DNA of 64,000 bases, taken from assembly GCF_001467955.1 (NCBI RefSeq), contig NZ_LNYR01000006.1, positions 188,253-252,252 of the forward strand, read 5' to 3'. The stretch comes from Legionella quateirensis. Lineage in GTDB: Bacteria > Pseudomonadota > Gammaproteobacteria > Legionellales > Legionellaceae. The notes beneath the pieces were generated by a model, which worked only from the letters and a program-made list of their open reading frames with translations, made no database searches and had not been told where the DNA came from. The position numbers and the translations under genes are program-made. Of this stretch, positions 55,933-64,000 are shown piece by piece. How positions within the stretch are numbered: the first letter of the stretch is position 1; the number at the start of each line of letters is the position of its first letter.

Positions 55933-56300
55933 GGCTATCCTTAATTAAGATGTATGTTTTTGGCTAATAGTAGCTGCAATATAATTATATACTACATAGA
56001 TAATTAAAATTTGTCACAAATCCAGTCTGACAAAGCCATCAATACTGTGGAAGATGGGCTTGAAGCAGCGTTCCCATGGATGACGCGGTGTCTTTTCTGA
56101 TGTTTGTCCTAAAGAGGTTGGGCTACTCAGGATGATTAAGATTCCGAACTTATTATAAAGGCACCTCATCCCAATGTAACTCCATGAAAATGCGGTATAA
56201 ATCTTCATCTCATCTCAAACAAAACACCAGATCTCCTAGTAGTTGCTTAAGTTAATTAGGGGCTGTTGACATTTCCTAGAAGTTTATTACTTTTTTTAGA
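55933..56300. other. Intergenic gap with a possible decayed coding remnant
   Basis: On the minus strand a 64-codon frame at 56208-56014 ends in HPWERCFKPIFHSIDGFVRLDL, and a neighbouring frame reads LYRIFMELHWDEVPL before stops. The broken frames could be the remains of a transposase or other gene, but I cannot name it. Near 56263, CTGTTGACATTTCCTAG resembles an arm of the 14328 repeat. Nothing else stands out. Confidence 0.35.
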
Positions 56301-57368
56301 TTAATACGTTAATGGGTGGCACATTTCTGGTTGCGTATAAGACTGCTTAAGCACTGTAAGCAATTGATCTCTTTTAATAAAGGGATTGTCATCCTTTCTT
56401 ATCTGATCATTTATATAAGAAGTAGCTTCTCGTAGTACATCAAGAGAGGGCTCATCCAGTTGCTCCAAAAGAACAGTGGGCGTGTTATGCTCATTCGTTT
56501 GAATTTTAGGCAGGATATTTTGAAACGCTTTAGATAATGCGCTCAAAAATACCTCTCGATTCGCTCTATTTTTTTTAAGGTGACATTGCGATATTAATAG
56601 TTGACATTGATCTTGATGATTTAGATTAAATAATGGATCTCGATCATCAGCATCAATCATCTGATTTTGCCAGGATGCTCGTCCATCTTGCGTATCAATG
56701 TTCAAATTATATTTGAGATCATCTTCGCAAAACTGCAGAATGAGTTCTAATATCACCATCATTTCATGCGGATCATAACAGGTAATTAAAATAGGAGCTT
56801 CTTCACCCTTATTTTCCAGAACATTCCATAAAATATGGCACATATCTAAAATTAACTCTTTTGGGGTTTCATCATGATCACTTAAAAACTCTGGATGACG
56901 CCAAATAATGCAATGAGCTTGGGAAATAACCGATACAGGAGGAGCGCTGGCAATATCTGAAAGAATATAAGCCTGGTTTACGGCTGGGGCTTTCTTTTGT
57001 AAAACACGAGTATTAAATTTTAAATCACGCGGATCAATATCACAACCAACATAATTAATCTTAACTCCCCTGGAGCGAGCTAGTAGTTCAAGGGTTGATA
57101 ACTCCAGAGCTGCGCCACAAGCAATACTCACAACATTTAATTCATCCTGATTAAAATTCGCGATGAGATTTCTAATCGGAGGTAACAAGGTATATGAAAT
57201 ACGAAAGTGTTTAAGAGAAAACAGGCTTGGATTGGGAAAGGAGTTAAAAATAGATTTCATTGCAACTAGAATTGAACGTAATGTTCCCATATTATACATA
57301 CTAATGGGTTTCAGTTCAATTATGCGCTCTGCTCTTGAGCGTAAGAGAGTAGCTTTAGTAAAAAACAT
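56301..57368 (-). CDS. Methyltransferase-like protein of unknown function
   Basis: This 355-residue protein has a SAM-binding-like core: motif I VVSIACGAALELSTLEL (about residue 80), an acidic strand end INYVGCDIDPRDLKF, and a later VISQAHCIIWRHPEFLSD in the position of motif IV. The N-terminus and the C-terminal third (LSKAFQNILPKIQTNEHNTPTVLLEQLDEPSLDVLREATSYI) are unassigned helices. No signal peptide. It may be a small-molecule or protein methyltransferase, possibly exported; neither is shown. The Met at residue 24 (YNMGTLRSIL) is an alternative start. Confidence 0.72.
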   Translation of the reverse strand: MFFTKATLLRSRAERIIELKPISMYNMGTLRSILVAMKSIFNSFPNPSLFSLKHFRISYTLLPPIRNLIANFNQDELNVVSIACGAALELSTLELLARSRGVKINYVGCDIDPRDLKFNTRVLQKKAPAVNQAYILSDIASAPPVSVISQAHCIIWRHPEFLSDHDETPKELILDMCHILWNVLENKGEEAPILITCYDPHEMMVILELILQFCEDDLKYNLNIDTQDGRASWQNQMIDADDRDPLFNLNHQDQCQLLISQCHLKKNRANREVFLSALSKAFQNILPKIQTNEHNTPTVLLEQLDEPSLDVLREATSYINDQIRKDDNPFIKRDQLLTVLKQSYTQPEMCHPLTY

Positions 57369-57370
57369 AA

Positions 57371-57430
57371 ATTGACGATTTCAACGTCCCGGGAACACAT
57401 CGCAGGAGTTGGAATTGAATTATTAACACA
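57371..57430. repeat. Diverged copy of the 77-bp inverted-repeat element
   Basis: GATTTCAACGTCCCGGGAA parallels the centre of the 14328-14404 element (GATTTCGACGTCGCGGGA). Its right side, AATTGAATTATTAACACATCCTAA, resembles that element's right arm. It lies between the methyltransferase-like gene and zur. Confidence 0.4.
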
Positions 57431-57432
57431 TC

Positions 57433-57882
57433 CTAATTTCTTAAATTAGTCAGATTACACTCTGCGCAAAGACCCTTGATTTCTACAGTGCAATTGATGA
57501 TTGAAAACTGAATGGCGTTAGCCGATTCTGTTACAGAGGTAAAATCGATAATGCATTCCAACTCCTTAACAAAGTCACATTGATTACAAATGAGAAATTG
57601 AGCCTGCCCCACGTGGTGCCCATGCAAACAGGCGACATAAGATTTAAGGCTGTCAATACAATGAATAAAACCCTCTTGATGCCAAAACTGGATGGCACGA
57701 TAGACTGTAGGAGGCTTGGGGTTCTCAATTTCCAAAGATAATCGCTGTAAAATATCGTAAGCCCCGAGCGGTTTTCTTTCATCAACTAATATTTTGAGGA
57801 CACGCTCTCTTGGCTCAGTAAACCGGTAGCCATGACTCATGCAATGCTTATATGCTCTGTCCAACAAATTATGTTTCATCAA
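57433..57882 (-). CDS. zur: Zinc uptake regulator, Fur family
   Basis: Zur is a zinc-sensing repressor of the Fur family. The 149-residue protein has a winged-helix domain (YRFTEPRERVLKILV, KPLGAYDILQRL, PPTVYRAIQFWHQEGFIHCI), then the metal domain with HGHHVGQAQFLICNQC and a second CxxC (GLCAECN), the usual structural zinc tetrad. Lack of the Fur-type His cluster and the position beside a metal ATPase favour Zur over Fur. It is divergent from the P-type ATPase gene, with a palindromic box between them. Confidence 0.88.
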   Translation of the reverse strand: MMKHNLLDRAYKHCMSHGYRFTEPRERVLKILVDERKPLGAYDILQRLSLEIENPKPPTVYRAIQFWHQEGFIHCIDSLKSYVACLHGHHVGQAQFLICNQCDFVKELECIIDFTSVTESANAIQFSIINCTVEIKGLCAECNLTNLRN

Positions 57883-58028
57883 CCATCTATACGTTTAGTT
57901 ATTAGAATTTTTAATTTTATCATACTCTCAATTTCAATGAAAAATAATCAAATAAAGAACACAAATAAACACATAATTTTTAAATAGTGTCTAAAAATTA
58001 CTTAATCTTACTTGCTCTTCAACAATTG

Positions 58029-58047
58029 AGTGTTATATTATAACACT
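58029..58047. promoter_or_regulatory. Zur-type palindromic operator
   Basis: AGTGTTATATTATAACACT is a perfect 19-bp palindrome around a single central base. It matches the gammaproteobacterial Zur consensus TGTTATAnTATAACA. It lies in the 254-bp divergent region between zur and the P-type ATPase, 89 bp upstream of the ATPase start, and contains TATATT/TATAAC sequences that may overlap a -10. Confidence 0.75.
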
Positions 58048-58136
58048 TCTTTGAAGGTGATGAAATGCTATTAAAGTGATCAAGCACAACAAAACCTTCT
58101 TTAGCATCTCTCTAATCTTTTAAGTAGAGGAAACCA

Positions 58137-60716
58137 ATGTATTATTACAATTATCGATTCCATCTTTCAGATGATACTCAACTTCTCGAACCGGCAAAAA
58201 TAGAACAGATTTTGTATGAAGCGAAAGAATTAGGGGTAGTGCGTGTTGCAATCGATGACACTAGTACTAACAAAAGCATTAGTTTGTTGTGTACATCCAA
58301 AGACCAAAAAATCATCCAAAATCAGGTTACACAACTTTTATTGGCCGAAGAAATCGCCTTAAATGAACTTGTCGAGTTAGAAGCACTTTGGAATGAAAAC
58401 GAAATAAAGCATAAAGATCACGCACATCAATCCAAACCGATACATTCCAATCACCCCAAAAAACACAAAAAAAATACGAAACAGCCTCACTCCCATGCTC
58501 ACCACCACAGCCATCACCATGGCCATAGCCATGATCATGACCATCATGAAAATCATTGGCTAAATGCGGCATTGGGGCTAATTTGGGGAATAGGCTTACT
58601 GATCATCTCTATTGCGAGTTTTAACATTCCTTTGCTGGCTTATTACGTTATAACCGGGCTTACAACGTTGATGACATTCTATTTAGGACGCTCTGTTTAT
58701 CAGTCAGCATGGCATACCTTACAGAGTTTAAAATGGGATACCACAACATTATACGCAATAAGTACTTTGACCATAGTCGGTGTCTCTATAGTCAGTATGT
58801 TTGTCCCCGGATTACCGATGATGTTTGAAGCGGCTCCTTTAGTTTTAGGTTTTTGGCATTTAGGCGAAGGAATTGAGCATACCTTAATCGGTAAAATCAA
58901 TAAAAAACTGGATGTTCGTGATTGCGTGACTCCATTTGTTCTATTAAAAGGTAACCCCAATAAGGACATTTCAGTCAAACAATTAATTCCAAACGATATT
59001 ATTATAGTGAACAAAGGAGAGGTCATTCCTGTCGATGGTGTATTAACAGAAGAAACACTACTTTACACAACACGGGTCGATGGCTCCCCCCACCTGAGGA
59101 TGTTTAAACCTGGCGATGTCGTAAAATCGGGTATGCGCCTGGCTGATCATATCCCTTCATTGGAACTGCGTGTTACAAAAACATATCAAAACTCTTATCT
59201 CTCATTAATCGCAAAAAATATTAATAAAGCGAATCATGAAAAAGCGCCAGTCGAACTGTTTGCGGATCAAGTATTATACTATTTTATTCCTGGTTTACTC
59301 GGCGTAGCGCTGGTATCCGGTATTGTCATCGGCTCATTATTTACTCCCGCACTGGCTATCCAATGCGTCATCTCTGTTCTTGTAAGCGCTTGTCCATGCG
59401 CCTTGAGTTTGATTACCCCCATGGCAGTTAAAATCGGTATGAAAAAGGCATCTGAACAAGGGATTCATTTTAATAATGGGAAGGCATTACAGGCAGCCTC
59501 AGATATAGACACCATAGTTTTTGATCTGAATGGAACGCTCACCGAAGGCCAAATTGCGGTGGAGTCCCTGCGTATTTCAGATGAGAATTTTTTGAGCCAT
59601 GTCGCATTATTAGAAGATAAATCCGATCATCCGGCAGCCAAAATTATCAAGTCTTATATACAGAATAAAGGCATTGTTCCAAGCGAACCTTTAGATATAA
59701 CTTCTATTGATAAAAGCCATCACTCAGGCATAAAAGGCATAATCAATGGTGAAACATTCATCATTGGTAATAAGGACATGCTTGTTGCCAATGAAATTAC
59801 ACAGTTCGATGAACCTTATGATAATCCGGACAACGGTTCTGTTTATATTGTGCGAGGAACCACAGTAATAGGACAAATTGCCTTAAACGATCCTTTGCGT
59901 CCAGATGCTGTTGCAACGGTGGATCAATTAAAACGTCTTGGCAAAACAGTACATATTTGTACGGGAGCTGATAGAGCGACTGCAGAACAGTATGCCGCAT
60001 TATTAGGTATTCCAAAAGCGAACATTAGCGCGAATACAGTAGGGGCTATCACAAAACCTGGTGAACAATCTAAAACAATTTATATTCAACAATTACAATC
60101 CAAAGGCCACAAAGTGGCCATGGTAGGTGATGCCGCAAATGATATAACGGCTATTGCCTATTCAGACATTGGTATTGCGGTTAAATCGAGTATTGGTGAT
60201 ACCGTCACCCAACAACATGCCGGTATCGTAGTACACCAAGGGTTGTTATTCCCTATTGCTACGGCCTTTGATGTAGCTAAAAAAACCAAAGATAATATTT
60301 TCCAGAATTTATTCGTGAGCCTGGCTTATAATTCAGGGATTACTATAGTAGCAGCAGGATTATTTGTTGCCATAGGTTTTGCTCTAAATCCAGTATTGGG
60401 TGTTGCCTTGATGGTGCTTGAATCCACAATTGTTTTAGCCAATTTATATCGTTTTAAACAACAGGACGTTGTGTCCGCAGCAACAAATAATAAAAATACA
60501 ACCGTCGATGTAGCTACTTCTGGCAATACAACGGCAAAAGTTCTGGATGGATTGGGATATCGATCGCAACCTGCTGCAAACTTAGGCCAAATACAGGAAT
60601 CCAATCTTACACATTCTAAAGCTGGAACCTTATTTGCACAGGAAACGAAGCGATCTTCTTATACATCTGAAGAGAGTAAACAAGACATAGTACCTCAAAT
60701 GGTCGGCTCACATTAA
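58137..60716 (+). CDS. His-rich P1B-type metal ATPase with atypical motifs
   Basis: This 859-residue protein is a P-type ATPase with a P1B membrane core. A His-rich stretch at 93-140 (HHHSHHHGHSHDHDHH) precedes the first helix, and no CxxC HMA domain is seen. Ion-site CPC is at 419-421 (SACPCALS), and SDHP is present. But the phosphorylation motif reads D463-LNGTLT instead of DKTGTLT, the hinge motif is GDAANDITA (664-672) instead of GDGINDxPA, and the TGE position reads DGSPHLRM. The aspartates remain, so activity is possible. About 110 residues of Ser/Thr-rich tail follow the last helix. Zinc or a similar ion is likely, given Zur; direction is unclear. Confidence 0.88.
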   Translation: MYYYNYRFHLSDDTQLLEPAKIEQILYEAKELGVVRVAIDDTSTNKSISLLCTSKDQKIIQNQVTQLLLAEEIALNELVELEALWNENEIKHKDHAHQSKPIHSNHPKKHKKNTKQPHSHAHHHSHHHGHSHDHDHHENHWLNAALGLIWGIGLLIISIASFNIPLLAYYVITGLTTLMTFYLGRSVYQSAWHTLQSLKWDTTTLYAISTLTIVGVSIVSMFVPGLPMMFEAAPLVLGFWHLGEGIEHTLIGKINKKLDVRDCVTPFVLLKGNPNKDISVKQLIPNDIIIVNKGEVIPVDGVLTEETLLYTTRVDGSPHLRMFKPGDVVKSGMRLADHIPSLELRVTKTYQNSYLSLIAKNINKANHEKAPVELFADQVLYYFIPGLLGVALVSGIVIGSLFTPALAIQCVISVLVSACPCALSLITPMAVKIGMKKASEQGIHFNNGKALQAASDIDTIVFDLNGTLTEGQIAVESLRISDENFLSHVALLEDKSDHPAAKIIKSYIQNKGIVPSEPLDITSIDKSHHSGIKGIINGETFIIGNKDMLVANEITQFDEPYDNPDNGSVYIVRGTTVIGQIALNDPLRPDAVATVDQLKRLGKTVHICTGADRATAEQYAALLGIPKANISANTVGAITKPGEQSKTIYIQQLQSKGHKVAMVGDAANDITAIAYSDIGIAVKSSIGDTVTQQHAGIVVHQGLLFPIATAFDVAKKTKDNIFQNLFVSLAYNSGITIVAAGLFVAIGFALNPVLGVALMVLESTIVLANLYRFKQQDVVSAATNNKNTTVDVATSGNTTAKVLDGLGYRSQPAANLGQIQESNLTHSKAGTLFAQETKRSSYTSEESKQDIVPQMVGSH

Positions 60717-60827
60717 CTAATTCTGGTGAGAATATTCTAAATCAGGATTGAAGTAATAAATGAATTTAATTATTAATTAACAATAGGTTATACTCTTTTA
60801 TAGTAACTTCTCTATAAGTCAGTAAAC

Positions 60828-60862
60828 TATCGTCATCCCGAACACAGTGAGGGATGACGATA
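60828..60862. repeat. Inverted repeat with CGTCATCCC arms
   Basis: TATCGTCATCCC at 60828-60839 is perfectly inverted as GGGATGACGATA at 60851-60862 (12-bp stem, 11-nt loop), without a T-run. It lies in the 314-bp gap after the ATPase gene, otherwise AT-rich and without a gene. It may act as a transcript end or be an extragenic palindromic repeat. Confidence 0.6.
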
Positions 60863-61030
60863 ATTTACGAACCTATTGAGCTGTTATTGCATGTACTATG
60901 AACGTACCAGCCCTTCTCTTATTGGATTTTATGTACTCTGAAAAAAGAAGACATCACTTTTAAAGCTTAAACGGGTAACCAGTTACACCGCTTCCCTCAC
61001 CCCATAAGCGCTCGAAATGGAGAATATACA

Positions 61031-62380
61031 GTGGATGTATTAATAAAACATTTAAAAACGGCATGTTGTTTAGTGATACTTCCTTTGTTATGTATCGCAA
61101 CGCAGATAGAAGCAAGCAGCAATCCGCTAGCGACTCAAGAACAACGCGATCTTGATGCAAAGGCAATTAATATTTTTAAAAATCATGCATTTCATTTATT
61201 GCGCTATAAAGCCAAACTAACCTATACAGTAGCTTATGGATTATTTGTAAGTGACGAGGCCAAACCTTTAATGGATGGCATGATCGATGAGCTAGTATTC
61301 AGTTCTATTCAAAAAGCGGTTAATAGTGACCCCTACTACCCCAAAGTGTATTGGGTCGACACCGGACCACGCCATTGGTTCGGAGAAACAATACCCGGAG
61401 GCCGATATTCTTATGATAATCCTGATGTTATCTATCGTACCATTCCAATCAATGACAAGGTCCATTATGTTATACATGGAATTCGTGATAGCAATGGCTT
61501 AGCTGATGCCACGTTTTCATTGATCAGTAACCCTAATTCACAGAAAACGGTGGCCGTCTTGACGAGCAATGATTTAGTCATCAATGCTGATGGTACCTAT
61601 GATATCACCATTGATAACCAACCAGCTAATGGACGGGTAAACCATATTCAATCCACCAGCAGCGCGGTAATGCTTTTTGTACGAAATACTCTCGGTGATT
61701 GGCAAACCAATAAACCCGATGAATTAAGTGTAGAAGTACTTGACGATAGTTCCGCTCATAAACCACGTAGCGATACTCGTATCTATATGGAAACATTAAA
61801 AAATCTTGCTGAATCTACATTTTTTTATGGTACCGGTGCTTTAGGTATTAAAACAAAAATGAATAAAGTGAATACATTTAAACAGCCCAGCCAATCAGAT
61901 GATTTAGGAACTCTGGTAACTCAGGCAAGCTCTTTTGGTCATTTTAAACTGAATGATGATGAAGCATTAATTGTTACTATTAATTCAGGCGGCGCCAAAT
62001 ATTTTGTTGTTCCGGCAACAAATCCCTGGACTATTACCGTAGATCCAGGCAAATATTTATGCAGTTTCAACAATACCCAGGCTATAGCGGATGCAGATGG
62101 GCAATACCGATTTGTAATCTCTCGTACAGATCCAGGAGTTTATCATTGGATAAGTACTTCAGGTCTACATGAAGGCACCATGATGCTGCGTTGGCAGAAT
62201 CTGCCTGCATCAGCACCAACCACTGGCAAGGCTTCTGTGCAGACAGAATTAGTCAAATTAAGCGACTTGCCCTCCAAACTACCCCAAGAAACACGATGGG
62301 TCAGTACCAGTGAACGAGCGACCCAACTTGCTGATCGCTTAAACGCTTATTTATTACGATCTGCCACTGATGTTGAGTAG
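61031..62380 (+). CDS. Exported protein of unknown function (DUF1214-like features)
   Basis: This 449-residue product begins at a GTG with a signal peptide (LKTACCLVILPLLCIATQIEA). The block GGRYSYDNPDVIYRTIPINDKVHYVIHGI and the later YDITIDNQPANGRVNHIQST, VMLFVRNTLGDW resemble the beta-rich DUF1254/DUF1214 group, which is widespread and uncharacterised. A C-terminal part (about 290-400) with HFKLNDDEALIVTINSGGAKYFVVPATNPWTI repeats this type of fold. No catalytic residues can be picked. No upstream ATG is in frame. Confidence 0.75.
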   Translation: MDVLIKHLKTACCLVILPLLCIATQIEASSNPLATQEQRDLDAKAINIFKNHAFHLLRYKAKLTYTVAYGLFVSDEAKPLMDGMIDELVFSSIQKAVNSDPYYPKVYWVDTGPRHWFGETIPGGRYSYDNPDVIYRTIPINDKVHYVIHGIRDSNGLADATFSLISNPNSQKTVAVLTSNDLVINADGTYDITIDNQPANGRVNHIQSTSSAVMLFVRNTLGDWQTNKPDELSVEVLDDSSAHKPRSDTRIYMETLKNLAESTFFYGTGALGIKTKMNKVNTFKQPSQSDDLGTLVTQASSFGHFKLNDDEALIVTINSGGAKYFVVPATNPWTITVDPGKYLCSFNNTQAIADADGQYRFVISRTDPGVYHWISTSGLHEGTMMLRWQNLPASAPTTGKASVQTELVKLSDLPSKLPQETRWVSTSERATQLADRLNAYLLRSATDVE

Positions 62381-62411
62381 AAGAACATAGCATCACAGCA
62401 ACTATCCATAA

Positions 62412-62440
62412 CAGGCATGGGTAAGGAAAACCCATGACCT
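62412..62440. terminator. Hairpin after the exported-protein gene
   Basis: CATGGGT at 62416-62422 pairs with ACCCATG at 62430-62436, and CAGG/CCTG extends the stem with one bulge. It starts 32 bp after the stop at 62380. No T-run follows, so it may be only an RNA-stabilising end. Confidence 0.4.
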
Positions 62441-62560
62441 GAGGATGGCATTGATTAATAATGTTCTGGATATGTTCAAAAACTTATCGCATTGATAAAA
62501 CTTGCAATTTAGTCGCCCCTCAAATACTCTTTGGTACAAATAATAATACAAGGAGTGATT

Positions 62561-62893
62561 ATGCCAGGAAATAAAATATCAACAGATGATGCTGGAAAAA
62601 CAGGAACATTACTGAGTCTGGGTAACCTAGTTTTAGCGCCACTTTATTGGGCAGATACTCGACTTGGGCTTTCCGCGTCACTATTAGCAACTGCCGCGTT
62701 TCTCTATGGAGCTCATGAGGTAGGAAAAAATCGCAGACCTCTAGATAATGCGACCAACCGCGCTAATAGTTTTTTTGGTGCTAAAACTGGAGATAAGAGC
62801 ACTGAGATAGAAAATGCTCTTGCGAATATTGCGGTAGGTGGTGCGACGTTGTTTGACGAAATATTCCCGGAAAATAAAATAAAGCCTAAATAA
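62561..62893 (+). CDS. Small protein of unknown function with one hydrophobic segment
   Basis: This 110-residue protein starts at the ATG at 62561, directly behind AAGGAG; the frame is open 30 bp further upstream. A moderately hydrophobic stretch (GNLVLAPLYWADTRLGLSASLLATAAFLYGAHEVG) could be a membrane helix or a hairpin. The rest is polar (NRRPLDNATNRANSFFGAKTG). I know no family. It is transcribed alone, with a hairpin behind it. Confidence 0.65.
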   Translation: MPGNKISTDDAGKTGTLLSLGNLVLAPLYWADTRLGLSASLLATAAFLYGAHEVGKNRRPLDNATNRANSFFGAKTGDKSTEIENALANIAVGGATLFDEIFPENKIKPK

Positions 62894-63133
62894 TCGCCCC
62901 AGATTCAATCATAACGCAATTAAGTCGATTGTTTTGGTTATAAAGAGCCATTCCCCATTTAAAGGGAGTGGCTGCTTCAGAATTGAATTAAATGCTCAGA
63001 ATCAGCCGTTTTATTATTTAATAAAAATAATCCCAATTGGAATAAAAAATTCGTCACGTCATACACAATAAAACACTCTTCGATAAACAATTAATCACAT
63101 ATTTTCAAGTTCTTACACATCATATTCAAGGTC
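62894..63133. terminator. Non-coding gap with a hairpin
   Basis: AGCCATTCCC at 62946-62955 pairs with GGGAGTGGCT at 62964-62973 (10 pairs, one of them G-U), 53 bp after the stop of the 62561 gene, and likely terminates it. The rest of this AT-rich gap holds nothing I can support except the promoter region starting at 63134. Confidence 0.5.
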
Positions 63134-63166
63134 ATTAATGATCACTTAATATTCATTTGTTATAAT
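63134..63166 (+). promoter_or_regulatory. PmrA-type box and -10 element upstream of the 63232 gene
   Basis: ATTAAT at 63134-63139 and CTTAAT at 63145-63150 repeat with 11-bp spacing; the second half extends to CTTAATATT, the Legionella PmrA half-site consensus. TATAAT follows after 10 bp at 63161-63166. The geometry is identical to the site at 21014-21046. The start codon lies 65 bp downstream. Confidence 0.65.
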
Positions 63167-63231
63167 TTTGAGCTCAATAAACAAAATCAGGGCTTCCTCA
63201 CTGTTCTCACTTGATTTATTTGGGATTTATT

Positions 63232-63936
63232 ATGCAAAAATGTTATATACAGTATGCAATCACTTCCAAAAATGTTCTTATAATTAGTTGTTACCATAAT
63301 CAAATTTCTGCTGCCGCTGCCTTTGTCGATCTTAAGAAAAAATATCATGATACAAATACATTGCTCCCACTTAAAATATCTGAAGATATTCCTTCTGAAG
63401 AACATCAGATAGGTGAAGTTGTTATTGAACAATTAAAAAAAATTCAGTCCTATGTAACCGCCCAACAAACCGTCATCACAAGTGTGTATTATGCTGGTGA
63501 TGTCAATCTGGGATTTGGGGGTAGATCCAAATTCCCTTTATTTCTATTGAATGACACAATATCTCAATTGTTTAAAAATCATCATTTAATGAGCGAGGTA
63601 CCAATCCACCTATCATTGGAATCTGCAAATGAGGACATTGTTAAGGATGCCACAGCGATATACTTGGAACAGTACGCAGCCTCTCACGAATCAACGTTTC
63701 CCAATTCACCTGTTATCATCCAACAGAAAAAAGGTTCTTTATCTGTACCTAATTCGTCAACTCCATTAAAAAAAATGGACGTAGTACCCAATGATTCAAG
63801 ACAAAACAATTTGGGGCTTACAAAACAGATGACTCAAACAGTGCCTCAAGCGTTCTTTACTCAAGTAGTCGCTGTGAATAAACCGGATATCATTGTTCGT
63901 AACGACAGCAGTTGTGCTGAACTTCGCATCAACTAG
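63232..63936 (+). CDS. Unknown protein, possible PmrA-controlled effector
   Basis: This 234-residue product starts at the ATG at 63232; the frame is open to 63211. I recognise no family. The N-terminal 150 residues look like a compact alpha/beta domain (VLIISCYHNQISAAAAFVDLKKKY, VITSVYYAGDVNLGFGG). The last 80 residues are polar and disordered (SVPNSSTPLKKMDVVPNDSRQNN). There is no signal peptide. A PmrA-type promoter upstream and a flexible polar C-terminus fit a Dot/Icm substrate, but function and export are inference. Confidence 0.72.
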   Translation: MQKCYIQYAITSKNVLIISCYHNQISAAAAFVDLKKKYHDTNTLLPLKISEDIPSEEHQIGEVVIEQLKKIQSYVTAQQTVITSVYYAGDVNLGFGGRSKFPLFLLNDTISQLFKNHHLMSEVPIHLSLESANEDIVKDATAIYLEQYAASHESTFPNSPVIIQQKKGSLSVPNSSTPLKKMDVVPNDSRQNNLGLTKQMTQTVPQAFFTQVVAVNKPDIIVRNDSSCAELRIN

Positions 63937-64000
63937 CGAGTCTTCTGTATTTCATTTTATAGTGATCCATCGCTGCGCAGAAACAATAACACTGTTATCT

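Noticed and set aside
56014..56208. 64-codon minus-strand frame as an intact gene
   Set aside because: No ribosome-binding site and no family; adjacent frames show similarly broken reading, so at most it is a remnant.
58327..58572. His-rich antisense frame opposite the P-type ATPase N-terminus
   Set aside because: It is the complement of the His-codon run of the ATPase, which explains its odd composition.
1..64000. CRISPR array, tRNA, rRNA or intact IS element
   Set aside because: No regularly spaced identical repeats, no cloverleaf-type sequence with a TTCGA arm, no rRNA blocks and no intact transposase were seen.

Overview
The window looks like a Legionella chromosome segment. The evidence is the low-GC gammaproteobacterial gene set (an lptD-surA-pdxA-folA run, amgK-murU, fadE, efp with epmB), mixed with many unrecognised, often eukaryote-like proteins of the kind this genus exports through its Dot/Icm type IV secretion system. 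Two genes also carry promoters resembling the Legionella PmrA element. I cannot fix the species. No rRNA, tRNA, CRISPR array or intact insertion sequence was found.

Layout. 1-7.3 kb: the end of an unknown gene, then the leftward outer-membrane assembly/cofactor run lptD-surA-pdxA-folA, with the cell-wall recycling pair amgK-murU facing away from it. 7.3-16 kb: an acidic-tailed unknown protein, the acyl-CoA dehydrogenase fadE, a possible CYTH-like protein with a half-size chromate transporter and polyphosphate kinase, and epmB divergent from efp, its product's substrate. 16-24.5 kb: small secreted proteins, an EEP-fold phosphodiesterase-like protein, a short-chain dehydrogenase, a divergent pair of paralogues sharing a Cys-His-Asp core, NAD formate dehydrogenase and a methyltransferase.

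24.6-40.1 kb is the most unusual part: three giant genes. A leftward 2033-residue protein joins leucine-rich repeats, a transglutaminase-type Cys-His-Asp core and midasin/MoxR-like AAA+ modules. Facing away from it is a two-gene rightward unit: a 1359-residue Ala/Ser-rich protein built of degenerate ~100-residue units, and a 1568-residue protein of unknown type. 40-50 kb: an MFS transporter, a secreted GH17 beta-glucanase-like protein, an outer-membrane barrel, a Ni/Co permease, a NUDIX hydrolase, a three-gene MCE lipid-transport cluster lacking its ATPase, and a peptidoglycan amidase.

50-64 kb: a class A beta-lactamase, a small protein ending in a CaaX box (CIIC), several secreted or membrane unknowns including an HExxH protein, and a methyltransferase-like protein. 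These are followed by a zinc module: a Zur regulator, a 19-bp palindromic Zur-type operator, and a His-rich P-type ATPase with eroded signature motifs. The window ends with three unknown proteins, the last behind the second PmrA-type promoter. Several inverted-repeat elements, some related to each other, sit in the intergenic spaces.
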